From Promethearchaeota archaeon (GTDB lineage Archaea > Asgardarchaeota > Lokiarchaeia > Sigynarchaeales > SOKP01), in contig JAGXNZ010000163.1 of NCBI GenBank assembly GCA_019894655.1, positions 1 through 9,858 on the forward strand: 9,858 nt of DNA, read 5' to 3'. A program made the translations under genes and the position numbers. The notes under the pieces were generated by a model that was given only the letters and a program-made list of their open reading frames with translations, did no database searches and had not been told where the DNA came from. Every line of letters begins with the position of its first letter. Position 1 is the first letter of the stretch. Positions 1 to 5,383 of this stretch are shown one piece after another.

Positions 1-40
1 ATAAATTATTTTTATTTTTATTTTCCTCTTCTTTTAATTA
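1..40 (+). terminator. T-rich tract, possible terminator of an upstream gene
   Basis: Several T-runs (about 9-35) broken by single A or C bases lie at the left edge, on the strand of the following gene. Archaeal RNA polymerase terminates on such U-tracts without a hairpin, and the same kind of tract follows other genes in this window. Whether a plus-strand gene ends just left of the window cannot be seen. Confidence 0.3.
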
Positions 41-85
41 ACATTACTAGAATTAAAGATTTAATAGAATAAAAGACACAATAAA

Positions 86-98
86 ACATATAAAATAA
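86..98 (+). promoter_or_regulatory. TATA-box-like promoter of the first SDR gene
   Basis: The stretch ACATATAAAATAA is centred about 26 bases before the ATG at 118. That is the archaeal TATA-to-start-site distance, so transcription should begin at or within a base or two of the start codon, giving a leaderless message. The purine-rich bases between box and ATG contain only a weak GATG, not a convincing ribosome site, which agrees. The local sequence is very AT-rich, so a chance match is possible. Confidence 0.45.
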
Positions 99-117
99 AT
101 TAAAAAGATGAAATAAT

Positions 118-933
118 ATGGTTGAAAAGATTCTAGAAGGAAAAGGGGCTTTAATCACAGGAGGAGCTAGCGGTTTTGGAAGAGGTGTTGCTTACGCTTT
201 TGCTGAGAGAGGCGCTGATTTAGTTTTAGTTGACATTAACGAAGATTTATTAGAAGAAACTAGTAAGAAGATTAAAGAAAAAACAAAACAAAAGGTAGTG
301 CCAATTGTTTGCGATGTTTCAAAATCAGACCAAGTGGATTCTATGGCTAAACAAGCGTTTCAACAGTTAGATAATATCTATGTTTTATTTAATAACGCTG
401 GATTAGGGACTCAGTTTGGAAGAAATATCCTAAGAATAAAGGAAGATGATTGGGATAAAACTATGAACGTAAACTTAAAAGGTCAATGGCTTGTTGCTCA
501 GGCTTTATGTAGGAAAATGAAATCACAAAAATTTGAACCATTAGCAGGCAAGGTGATATGTACGGCTTCTATAGCGGGTATGGATGTAGATCCTTTTATA
601 CCGGCTTACAGCATATCAAAAGTTGGGATTATTGGATTAATGCAATTATTAGCAAAAACATTAGCTCCGAAAGTTACAGTAAATGCAATTTCACCCGGTT
701 ATCACGCAACAGGAGCTTATCTTAATTCTGTAGACGATATGATAATTACTATGAAACACGGAAATGTCAGAACGCCATTAAATAGAGTAGGAACAGTAGA
801 GGATGTTGTAAATCTTGTAGTATTCTTAGCATCTCCTTCATCAAACTTTATAACAGGGCATAATTTTGCGATAGATGGAGGTATTGCAGAAGTTGGGCTC
901 CCATCTTTTCTCACTAAGGATACTATTTATTAA
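118..933 (+). CDS. Short-chain dehydrogenase/reductase (SDR), classical type, probably NAD-dependent
   Basis: A 271-residue cytosolic oxidoreductase of the classical SDR family, which interconverts an alcohol and a ketone using a nicotinamide cofactor. The Rossmann glycine motif TGGASGFG is at residues 14-21. Acidic D39 at the end of the second strand favours NAD over NADP. NNAG is at 92-95, the MNVNLKG segment at 116-122, and the catalytic S151, Y164 and K168 (YSISK) are all present. SPGYHATG and the C-terminal ITGHNFAIDGG follow the usual pattern, so the fold is complete and full length. The start ATG fits a TATA-like box 26 bases upstream. A nine-T tract ends the gene, so it is probably a single-gene transcript. 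Substrate cannot be read from sequence: sugar, hydroxyacyl and secondary-alcohol dehydrogenases all share this pattern. Family assignment is sure, specificity is not. Confidence 0.93.
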   Translation: MVEKILEGKGALITGGASGFGRGVAYAFAERGADLVLVDINEDLLEETSKKIKEKTKQKVVPIVCDVSKSDQVDSMAKQAFQQLDNIYVLFNNAGLGTQFGRNILRIKEDDWDKTMNVNLKGQWLVAQALCRKMKSQKFEPLAGKVICTASIAGMDVDPFIPAYSISKVGIIGLMQLLAKTLAPKVTVNAISPGYHATGAYLNSVDDMIITMKHGNVRTPLNRVGTVEDVVNLVVFLASPSSNFITGHNFAIDGGIAEVGLPSFLTKDTIY

Positions 934-939
934 TTTAAT

Positions 940-960
940 CTTTTTTTTTATTTTATTTTA
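940..960 (+). terminator. U-tract terminator after the first SDR gene
   Basis: A run of nine T bases (941-949) followed by two shorter T-runs starts 8 bases after the stop codon, with no hairpin ahead of it. This is the usual form of an archaeal intrinsic terminator and separates the SDR gene from the promoter at 963. Confidence 0.6.
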
Positions 961-962
961 AC

Positions 963-970
963 TTTATATA
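963..970 (+). promoter_or_regulatory. TATA box of the membrane protein / KDSR-like SDR unit
   Basis: TTTATATA is centred about 26-28 bases before the ATG at 995, placing the expected transcription start at about 992-995. No Shine-Dalgarno sequence precedes the ATG, so the first gene of this unit is probably translated from a leaderless message. Confidence 0.6.
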
Positions 971-994
971 ATAGTTTGTATTATTGAATCTCAA

Positions 995-1408
995 ATGTTA
1001 AATATAGTATTTGCGATTTTTCAAATTGTGATATCGGTAGGATTAGCCGGATTCTGGATAATGTTCTATTTTACAGAAGTTAAGAACCGAAAGATGTCCG
1101 AAGCTGAATTTAAGCATGAAATCTCATTTCCGCTTCCAGATTTAGGATGGGTCCTTCCTAATCTAATTATTAGTGCTATAGGTCTCTTGCAAGGATTAGT
1201 TTTTGGATACTTTTTCACTATCACAGCAGCAAGTGGTATGATGTTCTTAGGTCTAATAGATTTAGCGTTTAATCTCCAGAATGGGAAGTTCAATACAAAA
1301 AAGCATGGTGTCGATGCCTACATGAGTATTTTTATTGTTTCAGTCATGTTAATTATGGGGCCCTTATTTTTAATATATGGATGGTTTAATATAGCAGCGT
1401 TATTATAG
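995..1408 (+). CDS. Small integral membrane protein with about four transmembrane helices, unknown function
   Basis: A 137-residue hydrophobic protein that I do not recognise. Likely membrane spans are at about 4-26, 51-74, 75-92 and 109-131. A charged loop (28-42, containing VKNRK) lies between the first two, and a short basic, Gly-rich loop (96-106) before the last. The third span ends in a buried-looking acidic residue (LGLIDLAF, D89), and the second is Gly-rich. There is no cleavable signal peptide, cysteine motif or recognisable catalytic motif. The start at 995 is supported by the TATA box at 963-970 and the absence of any ribosome site. Only about 26 bases separate its TAG stop from the preferred start of the KDSR-like SDR gene, on the same strand and with no terminator between, so the two are probably co-transcribed. 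By inference it could help a membrane-associated lipid enzyme, but nothing in the protein itself shows this. Confidence 0.8.
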   Translation: MLNIVFAIFQIVISVGLAGFWIMFYFTEVKNRKMSEAEFKHEISFPLPDLGWVLPNLIISAIGLLQGLVFGYFFTITAASGMMFLGLIDLAFNLQNGKFNTKKHGVDAYMSIFIVSVMLIMGPLFLIYGWFNIAALL

Positions 1409-1421
1409 CTTTTAATTAAAT

Positions 1422-1427
1422 GGAGTG
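1422..1427 (+). promoter_or_regulatory. Ribosome binding site deciding the KDSR-like SDR start
   Basis: GGAGTG ends one base before the ATG at 1429 but seven bases before the in-frame ATG at 1435. The second ATG is at normal spacing, so the protein most likely begins MVKEKL rather than MHMVKEKL. Confidence 0.6.
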
Positions 1428-1434
1428 AATGCAT

Positions 1435-2289
1435 ATGGTAAAAGAAAAACTAATTAATAAACAACCCTTTAAGGATCGATCTGCGATAATTTGTGGAGGT
1501 TCAAAAGGAATAGGCAAGGCTACGGCAAAACTATTCGTACAATTAGGTGGTAATGTTTGTATAGTAGCAAGAACCTTAGATACCTTGAACACTACCGCTG
1601 AAGAGATTAAAGGCTTGAAAGTAAGCGAGAATCAATTTGTAGAAGTAATTTCTTGTGATACTTCTAATATGGAACAAGTTGAACCATTATTTAACGAGTA
1701 CATTAAAAAATTTGGAGTTCCCGATTATTCCTTTAATTATGTAGGCATCTCTTACCCAAATTATACAGATAAATTGACCATTGAAGATTTTAAATTTCAC
1801 ATGGATACCAATTTTTTTGGGCAATTAAATCCAATTTTAACAATATTGCCTTATTATATGGAACGAAAGGAGGGTTATTTTATTAATATGTCTTCTCTTG
1901 CAGGATACATTGGTGTAATGGGTTATGCTGCATATACGCCTACTAAATTTGCGATCGCAGGGCTAAGCGAGGTCCTGAGAAATGAATACAAGGCATATAA
2001 CATTAAAGTTTCTATAGTATACCCTCCTGATACTGATACTTTCGGCCTCCACGAAGAAGCAAAGAGTAGACCTGAGGAGTTAAATATTATAGCTGAAAGA
2101 GCAGGGCTTATGCAACCCGATGATGTAGCTGAAGTAATTATCAAAGGTGTATTGAAAGAAAAACTCTATATTCATGCAGGAATATCCAAATTATATTGGA
2201 GAATAATGAGATTATTTCCCAAGCTCGTACATAAATTCGCCGATAGCGATCTTAAAAAAGCTCGAAAGAAATTAGGTAAGAACATTTAA
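1435..2289 (+). CDS. SDR resembling 3-ketodihydrosphingosine reductase (KDSR/TSC10 group)
   Basis: A 284-residue reductase (286 if the ATG at 1429 is used). The cofactor loop GGSKGIG is at residues 21-27, and R46 at the end of the second strand points to NADPH. The usual NNAG motif is altered to NYVG. The active-site set N126, S153/S154, Y167 and K171 (YTPTK) is present. The distinguishing mark is YPPDTDTFG (196-204) followed by an E-A-K-S-R-P-E-E stretch: the YPPDTDTPG segment is a hallmark of eukaryotic and bacterial 3-ketodihydrosphingosine reductases, which reduce the 3-keto group of the first sphingoid-base intermediate. The surrounding KFAIAGLSEVLRNE also matches that group. The C-terminal 45 residues are basic and amphipathic and lack the two membrane helices of the animal enzyme, so a peripheral membrane location is possible. 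It follows the four-helix membrane gene in one unit. The group match is strong; the true substrate in this archaeon is unknown and could be another long-chain ketone. Confidence 0.88.
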   Translation: MVKEKLINKQPFKDRSAIICGGSKGIGKATAKLFVQLGGNVCIVARTLDTLNTTAEEIKGLKVSENQFVEVISCDTSNMEQVEPLFNEYIKKFGVPDYSFNYVGISYPNYTDKLTIEDFKFHMDTNFFGQLNPILTILPYYMERKEGYFINMSSLAGYIGVMGYAAYTPTKFAIAGLSEVLRNEYKAYNIKVSIVYPPDTDTFGLHEEAKSRPEELNIIAERAGLMQPDDVAEVIIKGVLKEKLYIHAGISKLYWRIMRLFPKLVHKFADSDLKKARKKLGKNI

Positions 2290-2304
2290 TTTTTTTTATT
2301 TTTA
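2290..2304 (+). terminator. U-tract terminator after the KDSR-like SDR gene
   Basis: Eight T bases followed by A and five more T bases begin directly after the stop codon, without a hairpin. It closes the two-gene unit before the degenerate region that follows. Confidence 0.6.
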
Positions 2305-2343
2305 TAGAAGAATATCCATTATAATATATTAGAGGTGAGATGA

Positions 2344-2700
2344 GTCAAAAAATTAAAATTTAAAATATCAATTCCACTAAAAGGTTTACAAAGTGGGAAG
2401 GAATATGAAATTGAGATTAAGAATGATGCAAATTTTATTGAAGCGTTAGCGTTAGTTGACAAAATAGAGAGAGAAAGTTCAGAGAACCAAATTTTTCCTC
2501 TCCATGATGGATACATTCACAATTATCTTCAACTATTTGTAAATTTGGAGGACGACACAATTTATGACGATGTCGGTTTATCCCCTTATGCTCCTAACGA
2601 ACAAGGGCTTTACAGAAAATTCAATCCTATAAGAGATGATATTAAATTCAATTTGTTTCCTGATACTATTATTGAATTACAACAAGACGTAGGATGTTGA
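2344..2700 (+). pseudogene. Broken small ORF, possibly a ubiquitin-like (beta-grasp) protein
   Basis: One frame is open for 118 codons up to TGA at 2698 and reads like real protein, beginning VKKLKFKISIPLKG and ending in an FPDTIIELQQDVGC tail. It lacks a usable start: a good ribosome site GAGGTGA (2332-2338) is followed five bases later by GTC at 2344, where GTG would be expected. The nearby ATG at 2340 is in another frame and stops after seven codons, though loss of one A from the six-A run at 2347-2352 would join it to the long frame. Either a mutated start codon or a homopolymer frameshift would explain this, and a sequencing error cannot be excluded. Strand prediction by eye gives two beta strands (KFKISIPL, EYEIEIKN), a helix (FIEALALVDKIERE), a further strand (NYLQLFVNLE) and a final strand ending Gly-Cys, the order of MoaD/ThiS/ubiquitin folds. 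The family was not recognised from sequence, so this is inference only. Confidence 0.5.
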
Positions 2701-2709
2701 TGAGAAAAA

Positions 2710-2902
2710 GTGAAAAACAGATTGGATATAGGAACTTTTAAAAGAATCATTATGGCGAAATACGGAAAAGAAAACGCAATATTTGCTCATTATTTTAAAT
2801 AAAAAAGGAATAAATCTTAAAGATGAATGATATCTTTCAGGAAATGATGGTGGAAGATTAACAATAGGATTGTGTCCTATGTATTCCTTAAAATTTTTGT
2901 GA
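2710..2902 (+). pseudogene. Remnant of a second small gene, with frameshift and in-frame stop
   Basis: After the double TGA that ends the preceding frame, coding-like sequence continues in two pieces. From GTG at 2710 the frame gives about 30 residues, including TFKRIIMAKYGKENAIFAHYFK, then stops at TAA 2800-2802. One frame over, spanning the following A-run, it resumes as KKGINLKDE, meets TGA at 2828 where TGG would restore a tryptophan, and continues YLSGNDGGRLTIGLCPMYSL to a stop at 2902. The A-run indel plus stop codon look like decay of one gene of roughly 60-70 codons or more. The piece lies directly downstream of the possible beta-grasp remnant, so the two may once have been one operon. 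The product is not recognised. Confidence 0.35.
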
Positions 2903-2929
2903 TTACTAAATTTAAATATTGTTTGAAGT

Positions 2930-2936
2930 AAAAAAA
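2930..2936 (-). terminator. U-tract terminator of the methyltransferase gene
   Basis: On the minus strand a run of seven T bases lies about 20 bases past the methyltransferase stop codon, without a hairpin. Confidence 0.45.
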
Positions 2937-2955
2937 TGAGAGAGAAAATACCTTT

Positions 2956-3582
2956 TTAATCCTTTTGGGCAAAAATATATCTTAAGAAATGCGTATGAGG
3001 CCCTAATTCTCCATGATCTTCTGCTTCTTCGATTAATCCTGTTTCTATTACTGAATATTCTTTAAAATGCTCTTTCAAATCGGTTTCTGTGAAGTAGTGA
3101 ACCGGCCTCCAAGGTTTACTTTCATAAGTATTTTCTTCAATTCGTTTTCCCTTTCCAAAACTTCTATCCGTATCAGAAAATACTACGAAAAAAGCAAAAC
3201 CTTTTGTCTTCAATTTCTTATAACAATTCTTTAAGAATGAAATTCGATCATCTTTTAGAAATAAATGTAATACATAACAACAATAAATTCCATCATATTT
3301 TTCGTTGTTATAAGGCATCTCTAGTACGGATCCTTGAATAAACTGGGTTTTTGGGTTAAAACTCTTCGCGAGATTTATTGCAGATTCAGAAATCTCAATT
3401 CCTACAACTTCTAAATTAGCATCTGTAAATAATTTCGTATTTCGGCCATAACCGGCTCCTGGAACCAAAAGTTTGGTTACTTCATGCTTTTTAAATAAGT
3501 TGAGAGCATAAATCGCGGTTTCACTAGGTTTGTCCCCCCAAATTATCCCACCATCTAAGAAACGCTTTTCCCAATACTCCAT
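2956..3582 (-). CDS. Class I SAM-dependent methyltransferase
   Basis: A 208-residue soluble methyltransferase with the seven-strand Rossmann-like fold. The SAM-binding motif I is LLVPGAGYGRN (38-48). The acidic residue for the SAM ribose is E63 in VVGIEIS (59-65), followed by GSVLEMPY (85-92) for the adenine pocket and the YDGIYCCYVLHLF strand (97-109). The N-terminal EYWEKRF...IIWGDKPSE and the C-terminal GPHTHFLRYIF are typical of small archaeal and bacterial enzymes of the Methyltransf_11/TehB-like type. Substrates in that group range from small thiols and metalloids to metabolites and cannot be told here. The protein looks complete. Its ATG has no ribosome site but sits about 24 bases from the centre of a TATA-like element, suggesting a leaderless message. 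It stands alone between two stretches of degenerate sequence, so context gives no hint of its role. Confidence 0.9.
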   Translation of the reverse strand: MEYWEKRFLDGGIIWGDKPSETAIYALNLFKKHEVTKLLVPGAGYGRNTKLFTDANLEVVGIEISESAINLAKSFNPKTQFIQGSVLEMPYNNEKYDGIYCCYVLHLFLKDDRISFLKNCYKKLKTKGFAFFVVFSDTDRSFGKGKRIEENTYESKPWRPVHYFTETDLKEHFKEYSVIETGLIEEAEDHGELGPHTHFLRYIFAQKD

Positions 3583-3600
3583 GAAATGAATAATTTTTCT

Positions 3601-3610
3601 TATTAAATAT
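3601..3610 (-). promoter_or_regulatory. TATA-like box of the methyltransferase gene
   Basis: The minus strand reads ATATTTAATA here, centred about 24-26 bases ahead of the ATG at 3582. This predicts transcription starting at the start codon, consistent with the absence of a Shine-Dalgarno sequence. Confidence 0.45.
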
Positions 3611-3652
3611 GTTTTTACTGATTTTAAAAAATCTGTGTCGGTAGTTCAGAGA

Positions 3653-3994
3653 TTATTCTTCTTTCAATTTTCGCTGAAAAATTTCCATTAAAGCCTTTAC
3701 AGGCAATATGGCAATAATTTGAGTATAATCTCTTTCTTTAACCTCAAGATCGCTATTTTGAATTGCTATTTTGAATTGCTAACTATCCTCGCTGATTTGA
3801 AGGCCATACCCCTCGCTTCCATACCTTACGTTCCACGAAAACAGCAACCTCTTTACGTCGTCCACGTCAATTAAGTTAAATTGAGAGATTGTAGCTCCGT
3901 TTAGAGGACTACATTTACAGATGAAAATGGATTTTTCTTTTTTATTGATATCGACGAGGGTGTTTATGAAGTACGCATTAATTACGAGGAGCAT
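3653..3994 (-). pseudogene. Coding-like remnant with an in-frame TAG
   Basis: Reading leftwards from an ATG at 3994, the frame is open for 71 codons to TAG (3779-3781) and then continues in the same frame for 41 more codons to TAA at 3653. The part after the TAG is the most protein-like: it starts QFKIAIQNSDLEVKERDY and ends in a helical segment rich in Lys and Glu. The part just before it (LLFSWNVRYGSEGYGLQISE) is also plausible and noticeably richer in G and C. Upstream of about 3900 the frame looks poor, and a better frame exists on the opposite strand, so the true 5' end is unknown. One lesion (for example CAG or AAG to TAG) would be enough to split the gene. The product is not recognised. 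Confidence 0.35.
3752..3781 (+). repeat. 13-bp tandem duplication
   Basis: GCTATTTTGAATT occurs twice in direct succession (3752-3764 and 3765-3777), followed by GCTA. It lies exactly at the internal TAG of the minus-strand remnant. Thirteen is not a multiple of three, so gain or loss of one copy changes the reading frame. It looks like a slippage product. Confidence 0.85.
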
Positions 3995-4072
3995 ACTGAT
4001 TTTGAAATTGTGACAGCAATTAGATATGAGTTGACACTAGTACTCTTTGTGATTCCAGATGAAGAATCATAG
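3905..4072 (+). pseudogene. Remnant resembling a carboxypeptidase-regulatory-like beta-sandwich domain
   Basis: The plus-strand frame is open from 3905 to TAG 4070-4072 and reads TTFTDENGFFFFIDIDEG, then VYEVRINYEEHTDFE, ending FVIPDEES. The pattern T-D-E-N-G-F-(x)n-G-x-Y-x-V is that of carboxypeptidase-regulatory-like/transthyretin-type beta-sandwich domains. The same frame upstream gives PLYVVHVN, then TAA (3872), VKLRDCSSV, then TAG (3902). This fits the first strands of such a domain with two stop codons, so the gene appears dead. A ten-T terminator-like tract follows at 4095. The fragment overlaps the upstream half of the minus-strand remnant, and only one of the two overlapping readings need be real. 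Confidence 0.35.
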
Positions 4073-4094
4073 AATGTATACTAGTAAAATTCAC

Positions 4095-4116
4095 TTTTTT
4101 TTTTGAATTTATTTTT
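4095..4116 (+). terminator. Ten-T tract, probable terminator
   Basis: A run of ten T bases (4095-4104) followed by further T-runs lies 23 bases past the stop of the plus-strand beta-sandwich remnant. It suggests that a plus-strand transcript once ended, or still ends, here. No gene is visible between this tract and 4248 apart from a 17-codon open frame at 4179-4232. Confidence 0.45.
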
Positions 4117-4247
4117 GGATTTATTTAATATCTATACTTTTATTAGCTTAGAGTTTTCTAAATTGTATTGTCTGTAATATGAAAAAACTTCTAAAAGAAA
4201 ATCATAAGCGAAAAAATCCCAACCAATTATAAGAGAAAAATATCGAT

Positions 4248-5354
4248 ATGAGAAAGTTAGGTCTTATAATAAATCCAATCGCAGGAATGGGCGGTAGTGT
4301 AGGGCTAAAAGGAACAGATGGAGATATAATTAACGATGTTCTTAAATTGGGAGCCAAGCCAGTCGCTCCAAAAAGAATGGACACATTCTTAAGTCATATC
4401 GAATCGAAGGATGAAATATTTTTATTGGTTGCGCCTGGAAAAATGGGAGAAGAATTAGTAAATAATAAAGGGTTTAGATATGAAGTTATTGGTCAGATCC
4501 AACAACAAACGACAGCAGAGGATACAAAAAGAATTGCAAAGCTTATGGTAGAAGAACAGGTTGAGATGCTTATTTTTTGTGGAGGGGATGGAACAGCTAG
4601 GGATTTATTTGACGCAATTGAATTAAAAATCCCCGTTGTTGCAATTCCATCTGGAGTTAAAATGTTTAGTTCTGTATTCGCTCTAAACCCTAAAGCTGCA
4701 GCCAAAATAGTCGATAAATTTATCGAAGACTTTACAGATACACAAGAAAAAGAGGTATTAGATATCGACGAAGATGCGTTTAGAAATAATCGATTAGTTT
4801 CAAAATTATATGGTTATTTAATAGTTCCAAAAATTCAGCACCTTATACAGAATGCCAAAGATAGTTCCAAGGTTGGAAGGACTATTGACGAAAATAAATA
4901 CGAAATTGCTCAGCAAATTATTGAGACAATGCAAGAAGATAATTTATATTTATTAGGACCGGGCACGACTGTTAAATCGATTACAGACCAGTTAAAACTA
5001 GGAAAATCATTACTTGGCATTGATGGTATTTATAACAAATCTCTTGTTGGTAAAGATTTAAATGAAAATAGTATAACAACCCTGTTAGATAGATATCAGA
5101 ATGTTAAAATCATCGTAACTCCTATAGGGGGGCAAGGATTCGTGTTTGGTAGAGGTAACAAACAGTTTACACCTACCATTTTAAAAAGGGTAGGGAAGAA
5201 AAACATTATTATTATTAGCACAGAAGATAAAATAAAGAGTTTAAAATGCTTACGAGTTGATACGGGGGAGGAAGAAGTTGATATGTTGCTAAAGGGACTT
5301 ACTAAAGTAATTATTGGATACAAAGAAGAATTAATTTGTGAAATTGAATGTTAA
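4248..5354 (+). CDS. ATP-NAD kinase family protein (AcoX-like, COG3199 type)
   Basis: A 368-residue protein of the NAD-kinase/diacylglycerol-kinase superfamily. The N-terminus LGLIINPIAGMGGSVGLKGT (4-23) is the signature of the AcoX-like branch of predicted ATP- or polyphosphate-dependent NAD kinases. The nucleotide-binding GGDGT is at 112-116, and IPSGVKMFSS (133-142) corresponds to the conserved segment lining the NAD site. The long C-terminal half, with GPGTT and GGQGFVFGRGN elements, is also typical, and the length is normal. Its expected role is making NADP from NAD, although in some lineages members act on other substrates and activity is not proven for most. The ATG has no clear ribosome site and no TATA element at the leaderless distance. 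The nearest good TATA-like stretch is about 120 bases upstream, so a leader containing a 17-codon open frame is possible. It converges with the oxidoreductase block; supplying NADP to neighbouring dehydrogenases is inference. Confidence 0.88.
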   Translation: MRKLGLIINPIAGMGGSVGLKGTDGDIINDVLKLGAKPVAPKRMDTFLSHIESKDEIFLLVAPGKMGEELVNNKGFRYEVIGQIQQQTTAEDTKRIAKLMVEEQVEMLIFCGGDGTARDLFDAIELKIPVVAIPSGVKMFSSVFALNPKAAAKIVDKFIEDFTDTQEKEVLDIDEDAFRNNRLVSKLYGYLIVPKIQHLIQNAKDSSKVGRTIDENKYEIAQQIIETMQEDNLYLLGPGTTVKSITDQLKLGKSLLGIDGIYNKSLVGKDLNENSITTLLDRYQNVKIIVTPIGGQGFVFGRGNKQFTPTILKRVGKKNIIIISTEDKIKSLKCLRVDTGEEEVDMLLKGLTKVIIGYKEELICEIEC

Positions 5355-5383
5355 ATAAAAGTAAAAAATAAATATAAAAAAAA
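5355..5383 (-). terminator. U-tract terminator of the aldehyde oxidoreductase gene
   Basis: The 29-base gap between the two convergent stop codons is almost pure A on the plus strand. On the minus strand it reads as successive T-runs (eight, then six, then four), ideal for terminating the alcohol dehydrogenase/aldehyde oxidoreductase transcript. No matching T-tract serves the plus-strand kinase gene in this gap. Confidence 0.55.

Noticed and set aside
2319..2516. A 65-codon minus-strand open frame opposite the beta-grasp candidate.
   Set aside because: The plus-strand frame is longer, is preceded by a ribosome site and has sensible strand/helix composition, whereas the antisense product looks like a shadow rich in Ser and Leu.
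3600..4110. Reassigned stop codons as an explanation for the interrupted frames.
   Set aside because: TAA, TAG and TGA all interrupt coding-like frames in the two gene-poor regions, and the intact genes use all three as normal stops, so genome-wide recoding does not fit.
4179..4232. A 17-codon open frame as a gene in its own right.
   Set aside because: It is short, Lys/Asn-rich and without a ribosome site or TATA box at the right distance; kept only as a possible leader element of the kinase gene.
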